DNA of 64,000 nucleotides. Source: Annona cherimola. Taxonomy: Eukaryota > Streptophyta > Magnoliopsida > Magnoliales > Annonaceae. The notes beneath the pieces were generated by a model. That model did not search any database. It saw only the letters and a list, made by a program, of their open reading frames with translations, and was not told the origin of the DNA. A program made the position numbers and the translations under genes. Where the stretch lies: the NCBI GenBank assembly GCA_030490835.1, contig CM059973.1, forward strand, positions 86,883,641 through 86,947,640. Reading direction: 5' to 3'. Positions 10,896 through 22,795 of this stretch are shown here, one piece after another. The stretch's first letter is position 1. The number at the start of each line of letters is the position of its first letter.

Positions 10896-12431
10896 AGTCT
10901 AAAATGGAGGAAGGCTATGGAAGAAGAAATTCAAGCCTTGAAGCAAAACGAGACATGGGACCTAGTACCAAAACCAAGAGATGTGCAACCCATATCATGC
11001 AAATGGGTGTACAAATTAAAGTTACGGCTCGATGGATCAATCGAAAGATACAAAGCTCGACTGGTAGCACGTGGGTTTTCTCAAAAGTATGGGTTAGATT
11101 ATGATGAAATATTTAGCCCAGTGGCAAAGATTACGACAGTTCGAGTATTACTGGCACTCGCAGCTAGCAAGTCATGGAAGCTCTGGCAAATGGATGTCAA
11201 GAATGCATTTCTCCATGGTGAACTAAATCGAGAAATATATATGATGCAACCCAGAGGATTCGAGAGCACAACCCATCCGGAGTACGTCTGCAAGCTGAAA
11301 AAGGCCTTATATGGATTAAAGCAGGCGCCGAGAGCCTGGTATGGTAAGATTGCTGAATTCTTACTGCAAAGTGGTTATTCTGTTGCACCAGCCGACTCAA
11401 GTTTATTCGTAAAAAATAAAAATGGAAAGCTAGCAATAGTGCTAGTATATGTAGATGATCTCATCATTACTGGTGATAATGAAAGTGAGATCAATCAAAC
11501 CAAGGTCAATCTCTCAGTTCGTTTCCAGATGAAAGACCTTGGAGAATTGAAACACTTTCTTGGGCTAGAAGTTGAGCATACAAAAGAAGGAATATATTTA
11601 TGTCAGCAGAAGTATGCTCAAGACTTACTAAAGAAGTATGGGTTGCTTGACTGCAAGCCCATATCTGCACCTATAGAGCCCAATACCAAGCTATGCTCAC
11701 TCGAAGGTCAAGAGTTAGCAGATTCGACGATGTATCGGCAGCTAGTGGGTAGTTTAATCTACCTAACTCTTACACGGCCGGATATAGCATTCGCCGTCAG
11801 CATAGTAAGTCGCTACATGGAAAAACCAAGGAAGCCACATCTAGATGCAGTTCGACGCATATTAAGGTATGTAAAATGAACCATTAACCTCGGTCTTTTA
11901 TATAAGAAGAATGCAATATGCAAGGCATCAGGGTATTGTGATGCCGATTATGCTGAAGACCATGACACAAGGAGATCAACCACTGGATATATATTTGATC
12001 TCGGATCAGCGGCAGTCTCATGGTGCAGCAAGAGACAGCCAACTGTATCTCTATCAACTACTGAAGCAGAGTATAGAGCGGCAGCTATGACAGCACAGGA
12101 AACTAAGTGGCTGATGCAGCTTATGAAAGATTTACACCAGCCTGCTAATTATTCAGTGCCCCTATACTGCGATAATGAGTCTGCTATACGCGTAGCAGAG
12201 AATCCAGTATTCCATGCCAGAACCAAGCATGTTGAAGTACATTATCATTTTATACGAGAAAAGGTGCTATACGGAGAAATCAAGATGGAACACATCAACA
12301 CAGAAGATCAAGTTGCAGACATATTTACTAAAGGGCTGACTAGAGAAAAATTTGAAAAACTCAGAAGTCGAATTGGTATGGCAACCAGAGTGGAGTTAAA
12401 AGAGAAAGTCGGTGCTGAGGGGGAGAATTAA
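10896..12431 (+). pseudogene. pol: copia reverse transcriptase and RNase H, broken
   Basis: The reverse transcriptase includes [14 protein letters not shown] (near 11190) and the catalytic YVDD at 11448-11459, followed by the copia-typical FLGLEV and [10 protein letters not shown] stretches. An in-frame TGA at 11877-11879 splits it from RNase H, which keeps DADYA, STTEAEY and CDNESA, and then the conserved C-terminal HYHFIRE and DIFTKGL. The final TAA (12429-12431) overlaps the first three bases of the 3' LTR. Apart from the two stops (10893 and 11877), this half is in one frame. Confidence 0.92.
12417..12428 (+). other. Polypurine tract
   Basis: GAGGGGGAGAAT lies immediately before the 3' LTR, where plus-strand DNA synthesis would be primed. 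Confidence 0.85.
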
Positions 12432-12965
12432 AGAAGCAGCACCGCCTATTGCCGGATATTTCTAGATGTCACAAGGAAACTTCTACGCAGTTGTAGAGAA
12501 ATCATGAAAGTGCCGGAGTTCTCTAGAAAGTTCTAGAGAAGAATAGAGAAATCATGAAGGTGCCGGAGTTCTCTAGAAAGTTCTAGAGAAGAAGGGTGTG
12601 TAGAATTCTAGAACCTTCCAGACTTCTCTTGAATCCTCTAAGAGCTCCAAGAAGATCAAGACACTTCGAGAGATTTCTAGGGAATTCCAAAGAGGAGGTG
12701 GGAAGATTCTAGAAAGCGATCCTAACCGTCCACTCAAGGACATGTGGCGAAATCCAGAGAGCTCCAAGGGGAGGGGAGAGCCTATAAAAGGGGACAACCC
12801 TTTCCCATGGAAATGTAGTTTTGGTGTGAGTGTGATTTTGATGAGTGCCTATTGTGCGCATGTGAGTTGGAGTGGGAGCTTATAAAGTGAAAGTGTCCAA
12901 TTTATTTTGTGTGTAATATTTTTGTTATAAATAATATTTTATCTTAGAGCATCCATTCTTCAACA
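12429..12965 (+). repeat. 3' LTR of the copia element
   Basis: 537 bp, the same length as the 5' LTR, with 13 mismatches and no indels by eye. It keeps the TA...CA ends, the TATA box (12783-12789) and the 5-bp-spaced TTC/GAA cluster. Confidence 0.95.
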
Positions 12966-12970
12966 TTATA

Positions 12971-14705
12971 CCACCGAGAAAATTAAAATAAAAAAAAGGC
13001 AAGAAGCTTGCGTCGTGGAACTTTTGGATAGCATGCATGGTTCGTTTGGCCTGCCGGCGGCGCTCCCATACTTCTGCTTTTGCAGTGGAATGTCGCCGCT
13101 TTCTTGCACGAGTCGGATGCGCAGCTGCACATCCAACCGTGTCCAATTATCCAAAAATGAATGGCATGCCCCCTTTAGCATTACACTGTGGGTGTGTTGT
13201 CCTTACTTTGAATCCAGAGGGAAATGGCTACACGTAATACTATATAATAAACTAAATATTTCTTTGTTAGTTGAATATCTAGAGTGTATTTATTTACATT
13301 AAAAAATTTTCAAGTTTAAATTTTTTCTTTCTTTTCAACTATCGTAATTTACAATCATTTTAGTATACATTTTATTATATTTTTCTATACTATCATTCTA
13401 TTTTTAATCTTTTTTGCGTAATTTTTTATAAAGGAATGATTCTGGTACTCTAAACTAAGCAAATAGCTTACTTAGTTTATCTTAAAAAACTTATTTACAC
13501 TCTCAATCATGGCAATTTACTCTTTGCGTATCTTTTTTCAGACAGAATGATTGATTGCTGCAGGTGTTGGGGCACAAACAGTTGTTATTATGGCCATGAA
13601 GGATAAACCAGGAATGTGCCAGCTAAGAAGGAATAGACTCTTTTTTTCTTTTTTGAGAAATGGGGATGCTTCCTCTCTCCCGGAATGGGGCCAAGGGAAA
13701 GGAGCCCCACTGAACTGCAAGCCCAATCAGAACAGTCCCGGCACAATCGAGAGAGAATACAACTACGTGGATCATTCCACCATTCATAAAAATCCTGGGG
13801 AGCTGAAAGATAAGAAAGATAGAGAGGAAAGCATGCACATGGCTGTGAGATTTTCATCAAACAATTACCACAAGAAAATGTTATTAGTATAATTTTATTC
13901 AACAAATCAAAGTATCGCCAGGGAAGCGTGGTGGGTGAGGATCAAAACCTGTCTCTCACAGGAGCTCAGCAGTTCTCTCTGAACTTGATGCCAAGATTTC
14001 AGGTATTAAGCTATGCTGTGGTTCACTAAGGTATCGTTTTTTTCCCCCTTTAATGGTACACTCAACTATTATTTTTTAATTACAAAGATTTCAATGCATT
14101 TCTGTTCCAACCTCCGATATTTTTGTTACTAGAATCTGGATACATGACCAACAAATTCAGAACCATCCATACAATTATACGAAGATTTCAATACACTTCT
14201 GTCCTTAGCTACCGCTTTATTTTTTTTTGTTACTGGAGATGGAATCTGTACACAATCAACCATACAAAGATTTCATGGCGAATTATGTCCATTTAGTGTT
14301 ATCCATAAATGCAGTAGCTTCAGATAGATTTCAATTCACAGCATTCAAATCAGGCGGAGATGGTAACTAACCTCTGTTGGGCTAATCTAACAACCCCAAG
14401 CTCATGGGGGAGTGGGTCATACCCACAATTAAAGCCCCCTCAACATTTCAGGCATTACTACTGCTCCGGAGTCCGGAATGATATCATTCTGAAATTCGGT
14501 TTAGGTCCAAGCCTTGATCATTAAATTTATAATCGAATTAATTTGCTAGTTACAGATTGACTAATAATCCTTTTCCTGTTTTGGTTTTTCTTTCTTGTGT
14601 TCAAAGTGTGGATATCTAAATGGAATGTCACTATAAGTTATTATTTCTGACAGTTTTCTAATTCGTTTGTAGCCATATACCATTTTTTGCTAAAAATATA
14701 ACGAT
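12971..14705. other. Intergenic DNA, no gene recognised
   Basis: Moderate-GC blocks (13020-13220, 13550-13850) contain overlapping short open frames on both strands without recognisable motifs. A terminal piece of foldback family C lies at 13433-13505. The rest is AT-rich. Confidence 0.55.
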
Positions 14706-15097
14706 GAGTGATCCTGTTAGCTTGGGCTGAGTAAATGTCTCACTTAGCCTACTTTAAAAAATCTATTTACAACAAAAATTTTTTTTTTTTTCCTTCGTGC
14801 ACTTGTTTATTTAAGTGTATTTAACATATAGACCAAGTTTTACCATTTTTAAATATGTTTATCTATTTTTTTAAGATTTTTAAACATCTATGTGTATATA
14901 TGTATTTAAAATATCCTTATTTTTAAAAATCTAAAAAAATATATACACGTATTTAAAAATGGTAAAACTTGATTTATATATTAAATACATTTAGATAAAC
15001 AAGTGTACGAACAAACAAATAAAAAAATTATTTTAAGTAGAATTTTTAAGGTGGACTAAGTGTAGCATTTACTTAGCTCGGACTAACAGGATCATTC
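14706..15097. repeat. Foldback MITE, family C, best copy
   Basis: Inverted ends GTGATCCTGTTAG (left) and CTAACAGGATCATT (right), with arms extending more than 100 bp each (AAGTTTTACCATTTTTAAAT on the left, ATTTAAAAATGGTAAAACTT on the right). No clear target duplication. Diverged relatives lie at 1363-1680, 5100-5410 and 48640-48985. Confidence 0.8.
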
Positions 15098-15948
15098 TTC
15101 AAATATAATATCTACTAAGGATTTTAGAAACCATTTTAAAAAAATTTACATAGCTCTATAAATCCAAAAAAATTACGTAGTTCTAATTTTTATAGTTGAG
15201 CTGAGTTAGACCCTGAAAGGGTGGTGAGCTTTCCCAGCGCTTGTCCTGAAACCTTGCTTAAGGAGAATGATCTCTAGCGTCACCTATTTTGACGAATATA
15301 AAAAACCACTATTTTGCTAATTTATATAACCGAAATGATAAAAATGTTGTATACGATTATGTTTAGTGATAAAATTTCTTTAAAGCTAATGAAACAATAA
15401 TTTGTATACAACTTTAATAAGTGTCTTTTAGTTTTACAACTTAAATAAATTATATTTATTAAAAATTTTAAATATAAATATAAATGATTAGGTGTTGAAA
15501 AAGATATTTAATTTTTAAATCAAATGAGATAACGTAAAATAAAAATTGATAAAAATATTTACAAAATATATTTAAATGATAATTTTATTAACATGTATTT
15601 GATTGATAAACTATAATATTATTTAATTTATTATTGTATCTAAAGTAATATTTTTACATCCAAACCATAATAACGTATATACTTCTAATGGAATTAGTAA
15701 AAATAATTTTACGGATTTTCTCAATCAAATTAATTCACTCCTATTAGACTTTTCGTATCTAATTGTTTATTATAGAGTTATAGTATATTATCGGTGACGA
15801 GATAATAAATATAACAAAAGTACAAACAAATTTTTTAAAATGACCCTCTTGAGTTTTCTTATCTCTGTTAATTTTTAAAAATCTCTATCCCAAGCGCTGC
15901 GCTGTTAGCAGCACTTTTATCCCTTTGTTTCTTATAAGGGATTTGATA
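15098..15948. other. AT-rich intergenic DNA
   Basis: No gene or element recognised. The last eight bases (ATTTGATA, 15941-15948) are the left target duplication of the following hAT element. Confidence 0.6.
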
Positions 15949-17541
15949 TAGGGGTGCAAGTCGGTCCGGGTACCCCCGGGTAGGGGTGGAACCTACCCTT
16001 ACCCATTTTTCAAAAACATCTACCCTACCCTATTTTAGACCGGGTCGGTTCAGAGTCTACCCTACCCAATTTTTTCAAGTGCGGGTCGGTTCCGGTTCGG
16101 TTCCAAATCGGTTCCTTATTCCAATAGGAACCTATTTCCATTAACAGTAGCGATATATTTAACCAATCGAGCTAAACCAACCAACCGCTGGGACAGAAAA
16201 CTACGGATAACATTCAAGGAAGAGGACAGAGGAAATCGAGAAGGAAGAAAACACATTTTGGAAAAATATGAGGAAAGCCTACTCTGCAATCTGAAAAACT
16301 GTAGGATAAATATATGAAATGCATATAAGTTTATAGAAAAAAGGAGTAGGTCCATAAAAAGGAAAATTCATATCCTCATCATCAGTTCAGCTGAAACGGA
16401 GCTTGCTCTTATCATTTAAAACAACAAACAAAGACATCGTCTTCGTTTCCAGCCTCAAGCAATCAACTCCAATAATGAAAACATGAATCGATGCCAAACA
16501 AGTCTGAAACTGCAACTCCGACCGAATTTTTAGCTCGGTTTCTTCGAAAAACCGCATCGCAGCACCATAATCAACAAATTCTAGCAGTAACCAAACAAAT
16601 CAACCAACAGACTCGTCGGGACAATCCATCACAAACTCCAAAACACTAAAAAGTGATCGAGAAAAATAAGGAATCCAGGCAGAAGGCAGAGGCTACCTGA
16701 GAATGGAGAGCAGATAGATTGGGGAAGAAAAATGCCTCTTAAGACTGATGAATCTAGGATCCAGCCGGCCCACTGCTTCCCACAATGTAAACCTCGTTCT
16801 CCTGCTGCTGCTCCCTCTTTCTGAAGAAGGAGGCACCCCAAAAATGTCAGAGAAACAGAGGACTTGGAATGGTCCGAGAAAAGGATGGAGATTGGATGGA
16901 GAGATAAGCGGGCTCATTGCTTCCCTGCTAGGGAGCCCGCCAAAAAAAGGGATATTGGAGTTGTAGCTGACGAGCTGCTAAAAGACAAGGGATGGTGGAC
17001 ATCCTGTGACTTTACTGCAGCTGTTGATTCTTCTGCTCAAAGGTCTCTCCCGCAACCAAGAGTCCTTAGTTGCGGATGTGGTCTGATTTCGAAGGCGATC
17101 AGTCAAACAAGACGAGACAGTTGCCTTGGCGGTCGGGGCGATTGTTTTGGCAGCCATTCACCATTCACCAACTGTAGTGCAGAAACCCTTTCGGGAGGAT
17201 TTGAACCTCTGAGTAACATGACCAAAACCCGCTGCCTTCCGGCCTGGTAGGGATCGAGATCGCCGTCACCAACTGAATGCGAGGCAGCGAGGCCGCGGCG
17301 AGGGGACGGGATTAGGGCTAGGGCACTAAGGGCAGCCATTGAACATAATTATATATAGTATATGCAATCCGGGTCGGTTCTGGGTACCCGGCACCAGGAA
17401 CCGACCCTACCCAAATTCCTACGGGTATTTCAGAACCGGAACCGAACCGACCCGGTGGGTAGCAAAATCAAAACCGAACCTACCCTATTTAGGGTACCCA
17501 TCGGGTCGACCCGTGGGTACCCGGACCGACTTGCACCCCTA
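15949..17541. mobile_element. Non-autonomous hAT element carrying foreign sequence
   Basis: 1,593 bp with an 8-bp target duplication ATTTGATA (15941-15948 and 17542-17549) and inverted ends TAGGGGTGCAAGTCGGTCCG. About 170 bp of subterminal sequence at each end is rich in ACCCTACCC/GGGTCGGTT repeats in opposite orientation, as expected for transposase binding. No transposase is present. The interior (about 16130-17340) is unrelated, non-repetitive sequence that includes a trnQ-like fragment and a 78-residue minus-strand frame (17103-17339) opening like a targeting peptide (MAALSALALIPSPRRG). The interior is probably captured. Confidence 0.9.
17192..17244 (-). pseudogene. trnQ-UUG: Plastid trnQ-UUG-like tRNA fragment inside the hAT element
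   Basis: On the minus strand, AAGGCAGCGGGTTTTGGTC followed by the anticodon-side stem, variable loop and T-arm (GAGGTTCAAATCCTCCCG) closely matches plastid tRNA-Gln(UUG). The anticodon TTG sits in the loop TTTTGGT. I count about four differences over 46 bases against the tRNA as I remember it. The acceptor 5' strand and part of the D-arm are missing, so it cannot be a working tRNA. It is most simply a piece of plastid DNA in the nucleus that was later caught in the transposon. Confidence 0.65.
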
Positions 17542-17725
17542 ATTTGATATTTAAAATTTCAAATTTATCTTTATTAGTTTTTGAATTATAATTTTATTTA
17601 TCATGGAATTTTATTTCTACTTTAGTTCTTCAATTATGAAATTTGAATCCTAACCATATTGATCTAATATTTGCTCGATGATGAAGCCTTTGGCGGATTT
17701 AATACTCGAACATTTTCAAAATTTA

Positions 17726-18028
17726 GGGTGTGTTTGGTAATGAGTAAAAATTTTTAAGTTAAAATTTTTCAATCTAAAACTTTTTACTCTCCACAACTAC
17801 CTTATTTTTTAATCATTTCTTCATTTTTTCTATACAATTACCTTATTTTCAATCATTTCTTCATATTTTTCTATACAACTACCAGCACAACTAGCTTATC
17901 TATTTCAACTTGATCCTATTTATTCATCATCATTACTCTTATCATATCATATCATTTGGCAACTTCTAATGTTTACAACCTTTCATCAAAAGTTTTATCT
18001 ATTCCTAAACATATTCTCAAACATACCC
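17726..18028. mobile_element. Tourist-like MITE with TTA target duplication
   Basis: 303 bp, GGGTGTGTTTGGT to AACATACCC, flanked by TTA at 17723-17725 and 18029-18031. Same family as 5659, 6282 and 23866. Confidence 0.85.
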
Positions 18029-18714
18029 TTAAGGAAGAAATGGATAGTTCTTCCTTTGAAAACTTATATGGAAAATAACATACAGCTTTATTTATGGATG
18101 TGTCTGTAATTTATTTTTGATAGTTTATATTATATGATATAGTTGCTGATTGCTTTATTCCAAGTTTAAATGCGTATAATTGTTATTGCTTAGATTTTCA
18201 TAGATTAGGGTCATTTAAAATGTCATTAAATATTATTAAATAATATTGTACCAGTTGGAACAAATAATTAATACAAGAATAGCAATAATTTAAAGTATTC
18301 CAAAATAATTATAAACAACGAGTTGGACAAGTTGGATGAAAATATATATGATAGGAATACAGCTAAAATTCAATTGGACCTTATGGGCGGAAAAAGCATA
18401 GCCAAACCTAAAAATTGTAAACAAAATAATTCGTTTTATAGAATTAATTCAACCAAAAAAACTGTCAATAATTTCGAATAGTCAAATAAAATCACCAAAA
18501 GCCAATGTTATAGCTTAATTAGCTTCACAAATGAAAAAATGTACATATATCTTCCAAAAAATGTATATCAAAGTCAACAAGTCATCCATCTTATGAAATT
18601 ATATTAAAATAGATAGGAGATCAAAATTGGAAAAAGTTTAAAATGAGATTTTTATGGATAAAATGCCAAATCAAGCCTTGGAAACTGTATATTCGAATCA
18701 TGTATATATGAGAT
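18029..18714. other. AT-rich intergenic DNA
   Basis: Nothing recognised. Confidence 0.6.
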
Positions 18715-19083
18715 ATATTCTGGTGCAACATGCTGCACCGGAATTTCCAGTGCAGCATCGCTGAAATGGGCCCCATATGATCATGAAATCATGATTTACT
18801 CCACCCATTGTATTTAGAATAATGTATTATATTACCATACCAATTTTCATCCCAATCAAATATGTATATGGCCCCTATCTGAAAATGGTATAAATCCAAC
18901 GTAATAATAACAACTTTAAAGTATCTGATTGGGATGAAAATTGGTATGGTAATAGAATACATTATTCTAAATACAATGGGTGGAGTAGATCATAATTTTA
19001 TGATCATGTGAGGCCCATTTTTGGGCTACTGCACCGCTGTTCCGGAGCAGTGACGCTGCATCGGAACAGCTCTCTCTCTATAT
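18715..19083. repeat. Foldback MITE, family B, first of a tandem pair
   Basis: Arms of about 150-170 bp pair almost completely: GTATTTAGAATAATGTATT on the left and AATACATTATTCTAAATAC on the right, with GGGCCCCAT and AGGCCCATTT further out. The ends hold small CTGCACCGGAA/TTCCGGAGCAG motifs and a CTCTCTCTATATATA tract. Confidence 0.8.
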
Positions 19084-19088
19084 ATATA

Positions 19089-19395
19089 TGAAGAATATTC
19101 AGGTGCAGCACCGCTGAAATGGGCCCCACATAATCATGAAATCATGATCTACTCCACCAATTGTATTTAGAATAATGTATTCTATTACCATACTGACGTA
19201 ATAAAATAGTTTGATGTAAATAACAACTTCAAAGTATCTGATTGGGATGAAAATTGGTATGGTAATAGAATACATTATTCTAAATACAATTGGTAGAGTA
19301 GATCATGATTTCATGATCATGCGAGGCCCATTTTTGGGCAACTACACCATTGTTCCGGTGCAGTGACGCTGCACTGGAATAACTCTCTCTCTATA
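19089..19395. repeat. Foldback MITE, family B, second of a tandem pair
   Basis: Same family and orientation as 18715-19083, starting about six bases after it and ending in the same CTCTCTCTATATATA tract. The central spacer is shorter. A third, more diverged copy lies at about 57600-57955. Confidence 0.8.
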
Positions 19396-21799
19396 TATAT
19401 ATAAAATTGAATTTGTTGACAACGAAGTCTATTCCACGGATCACTCCTAAGGAAGAGTTAAGACGTAAGATACAAGGCAAAACTACGTGGGTCTATGTGT
19501 CAAGTCTTTTAAGGGAAGGTTGGGAAAGCAGCCCAAAGCAAATCTAGATAGGCCTATGTGAAAATTTTGCTTTTCAGAGGGCACCAAGGAAGGTAAACAG
19601 TTTTTTGAGATATTTGCAAATGGGTAAGTAGGGAGAGACTGTACGAGGCCCATAAGAAAATGAAAAGCTTTTGGAGCTACTTGCGAATGGGTAAGTAGAG
19701 GGAGGCCGTACGAGGCCAATAAGAAAATTGAGGATAGGGAGAGAGAGAGAGAGAGTGTGTGAGAGTGGTTTGTTTATGGTTGTTTGATTTAATTGTTTAT
19801 GTTTAATGTCCTATCTTTATTGTTAAGATGGTGGTTTATGTCATTTCTTTATTGCTAAGATGGCAGTTTGCGTACTTGAGAATTGAGATTGAATAGACTT
19901 CTTGACTTGCAATATAAATTGTTAATTATTTGCCTCATGTGGGCTAGCTACCAGGAAACTCTGGACTGTTATTTGAACCGTAATTAAAAAAATGGGATTC
20001 CATTCAAATTATACAGGAGAGTTGATATGGACATGTTACCTAAGCGAGGTATTGTATATAAATCCCTCTAGGTCTTGAATTTTGCAGCTTGACCCTTACG
20101 TCTCATATTTACGCACTTCAAATTTCATAATTTATAGCGACTACACAAAACGACCAAAATACCTTTTCAATCTACCATTATTTACTTAAATTTCTCTGCA
20201 GGACACTTTTTTATTGTATTTTGGAAGAAAAGGAATATTTTTAAATTTCAATGGATGGTTCGCTACTTCAATATATGCATTTTATATACTAGAAAGGCAT
20301 TTTAATCATTTTAAGGGCGTGTTTGGAGGAATTCAAGAAACTTGAATGAGACGTAAAAATAAGATAAGAATGTAATGATGTATATTGAAAATGAAAAAAA
20401 TTATATTAGAAAGTGAAAAAGCTCTGTTTAAGATGAAAATATACATCCCATACAAAGACGTTGAATCCTTGGGAACCAACGACCGGCGGAGAATCTGGGA
20501 TCACAAAAGCACGAAACGTGAAACGTGGAACGTGGCCCATTTCTACACTTTAAAAACGCTGGACTTCATTACCCAAGTCAAAGCATGAAACAAGCCCAGC
20601 CTAAGGCCATATGAGAATGCTGGCTAGCTGCCACCGAGGCTTTGCCTTAGTAGTACGATGATGGCTTTGCCCTGTTTGGTTGGCGGCCTCGTTTCAAGTT
20701 TCGCCAGCTGTGGGTCATCAGTGGTGTTAGTCTTCTTAAATTTCCGTGAGAGTATTCATGCGCTAGAATATTTTATAATTGTTAGGACAATCATAAAAAT
20801 GTCTCATGAACTTAACTGTAATATCGGTTGAGATGTTGTAATATATAAATAATAATAATAATAATAATAAATAAATAATGCTAGCTAGCTTTCCTCCCGA
20901 ACACGCTTCGCAAGGGACACTAATTCGAGTCTTGAGATATGGAATGGCATGTGAATAGGATGTGCTTTTAATTTTTCAAAAATAATTTTCCATTTCTAAT
21001 ATGATTTTTAGGTCTATTTGGTGTGATGGGGATGAGAATAAGGAATGAGAATTCATATGATATTGGTAAAGTAAAAATAAATTAAAACTAAATAGAATAG
21101 TTCTAAGAAAAAATATGAGAAAATAATTAGAATTCAGAAATAAAAATGTGACATTCCTTATTCCTATTCTCCTCTTAACAATCGGATCTATATAACTAAC
21201 AATCTTAATCTTTTCATTTTCAATATAATTTTTCATTTATGATGCACGCTAGACTTTCCTCATCCAATCTCCGCATTCATTCCTTTCCTCGTGGTATTCC
21301 CCAGCATCTCGCCCCTCATCAAAACCTGACCATGCTCTTTATGTGAAAGGATGTTGGGCCCCACGATTCGTTGTACTTGTCTAGAATGGCATTATTTAAT
21401 CAGAGCATGGTGTTCAATTTTTGTAGCTACCCAACGTTGACAAAAATGAAAGAAGAAATGATGTCGGCCGGATGCTCTTCTATTGGACGGTCAGGATTAT
21501 CCAAAAGGACAAGCTAAAAAGATAGGAGTATGTCCGTCCATGTCAATTACGTGGGCGGTTGCCAATGCCTTGCTATGCACATACGGTTGGAGATTGAATG
21601 CTTCCCGTTTTAAGTACGGCAGCCTCTCTCTTATCCACTTCGTCTTCAACTTTCTTGCTCTAGCCTCATACGATGCTCGATTCGTCACAATATTTATGAA
21701 TTTTTTCATTAGCTTCTACGGAATTTTTTTAATTTTTAGGCGTTGAATTTTAATTATTTTATTAATATAATTTTACTAATGGGAATGCTTCTTAAAAAC
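19396..21799. other. Intergenic DNA, no gene recognised
   Basis: Contains a 67-bp tandem duplication (about 19604-19729), a GA-rich microsatellite near 19736-19756 and an AAT microsatellite near 20850-20877. Short open frames (for example 20385-20588 and 21483-21746) lack recognisable motifs. Confidence 0.55.
19604..19729. repeat. Two-copy tandem repeat, period 67 bp
   Basis: AATGGGTAAGTAG with flanking CTGTACGAGGCC recurs after 67 bp as AATGGGTAAGTAG with CCGTACGAGGCC. About six differences between the units. Confidence 0.8.
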
Positions 21800-22795
21800 T
21801 CTTTTCTATATAACTTTTTAAACTTTTAATATCTTTGCAATTGATGATAATTTTAATCAATCTATTATATTTGACGTTATTTATATCATCATGGAAATTA
21901 TTTCATTTGTTTAGTATCATTGTACATGAGTCTCATCTATAAGTATATAAAATTAATATAATAAAATAATTTAATATTAAATATCAATTTTAAGTAATAT
22001 TTTCAACATCTGAATTATCTAAAATATCGTTAATATGTAGATAAATGATTCTACGAAGCATTATGATGTTCTAATACATATGTAGATAGATTTAAGTATT
22101 TTTTTTAATTTATACATAAATATAACTATTTTTGAGCAAATGATCCGGCTTATATTTTATTTGGATGAAATTTGGCTAGTGTTATCAAAGCCCGACCAGA
22201 GCTCTGACGCGGAACCAATCCTGAGTTCAGTTCAAATATACCCAATTCCGGCTTAATTGATTAAACTGTCTAAACCGTCCAAACCACGGTCGAACAGCTT
22301 TGGGCCGATTTGGACGAAATGTAAAAAAATGAAAGCAAAATAGCTAATGGCAAAGTCAAGAGCATCAGAGTCTCAAACGGATTCTGAGCTTCGGCTGAAA
22401 ATTTTAAAAACAACCGAAGTGGGGTTTGCTACTGTGTCGTTGAAAAAAAAAAAACGCCCATCATTTTATTTCTGCTGCCCAGATCATCTTGCCACTTGCC
22501 TAAGCTAGCTCGGCCACTCCATTTCTTCTCGACTTATATTAGTTTTTTCCTGTATGGATATATAATTTATTGATATATTATTAATTAAAAATAATTAGAC
22601 ATTTATGATATCATAAATATATCACGCGTAAGTTATTGGTTCAAACCCGCTACTTAATTAATTGAACTGGACCAGTTCTTTCACCGGTTCAGTTTTAACA
22701 AATTTGGTTTTCTAATTAAATAAATAATGTTAAAAATAATAAATTTATTAAATTTTGCACCAACTATCAACATTTAAAAAAAATTACATGGAAAA
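21800..22795. repeat. Foldback MITE, family D, interrupted by a hAT element
   Basis: The left arm runs to 22176 and the right arm resumes after the hAT insertion at 22709 (TTTTCTAATTAAATAAATAA, then the ATCAACATTT side). Together they make a family D element like that at 4408-4915. Confidence 0.6.
22177..22700. mobile_element. Small non-autonomous hAT element
   Basis: 524 bp, TAGTGTTATCAAAG to GGTTCAGTTTTAACA, with an 8-bp target duplication AATTTGGC/AATTTGGT (22169-22176 and 22701-22708, one mismatch). Ends and subterminal CCGGTTCA motifs match the 1.6-kb element at 44504-46096. No coding sequence. Confidence 0.8.

Larger units (their letters stand above)
7653..12965 (+). mobile_element. 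Ty1/copia LTR retrotransposon, full length, inactive
   Basis: The element is 5,313 bp. It has two 537-bp LTRs, a primer-binding site, gag, protease, integrase, reverse transcriptase and RNase H in copia order, a polypurine tract, and a perfect 5-bp target duplication TTATA (7648-7652 and 12966-12970). The LTRs differ at 13 of 537 positions by my reading, 12 of them transitions or A/T changes, which suggests insertion roughly one million years ago at common plant rates (inference). The coding region is broken by three in-frame stops and two frameshifts, so it cannot encode an intact polyprotein. Confidence 0.97.

Noticed and set aside
13551..13905. Open frames of 105-113 codons on both strands
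   Set aside because: No recognisable motif, a T-rich tract runs through the frame, and no splice context. Chance frames in a moderate-GC block are the simpler explanation.
17192..17244. A functional nuclear tRNA-Gln gene
   Set aside because: The acceptor stem and part of the D-arm are missing, so it cannot fold as a tRNA.
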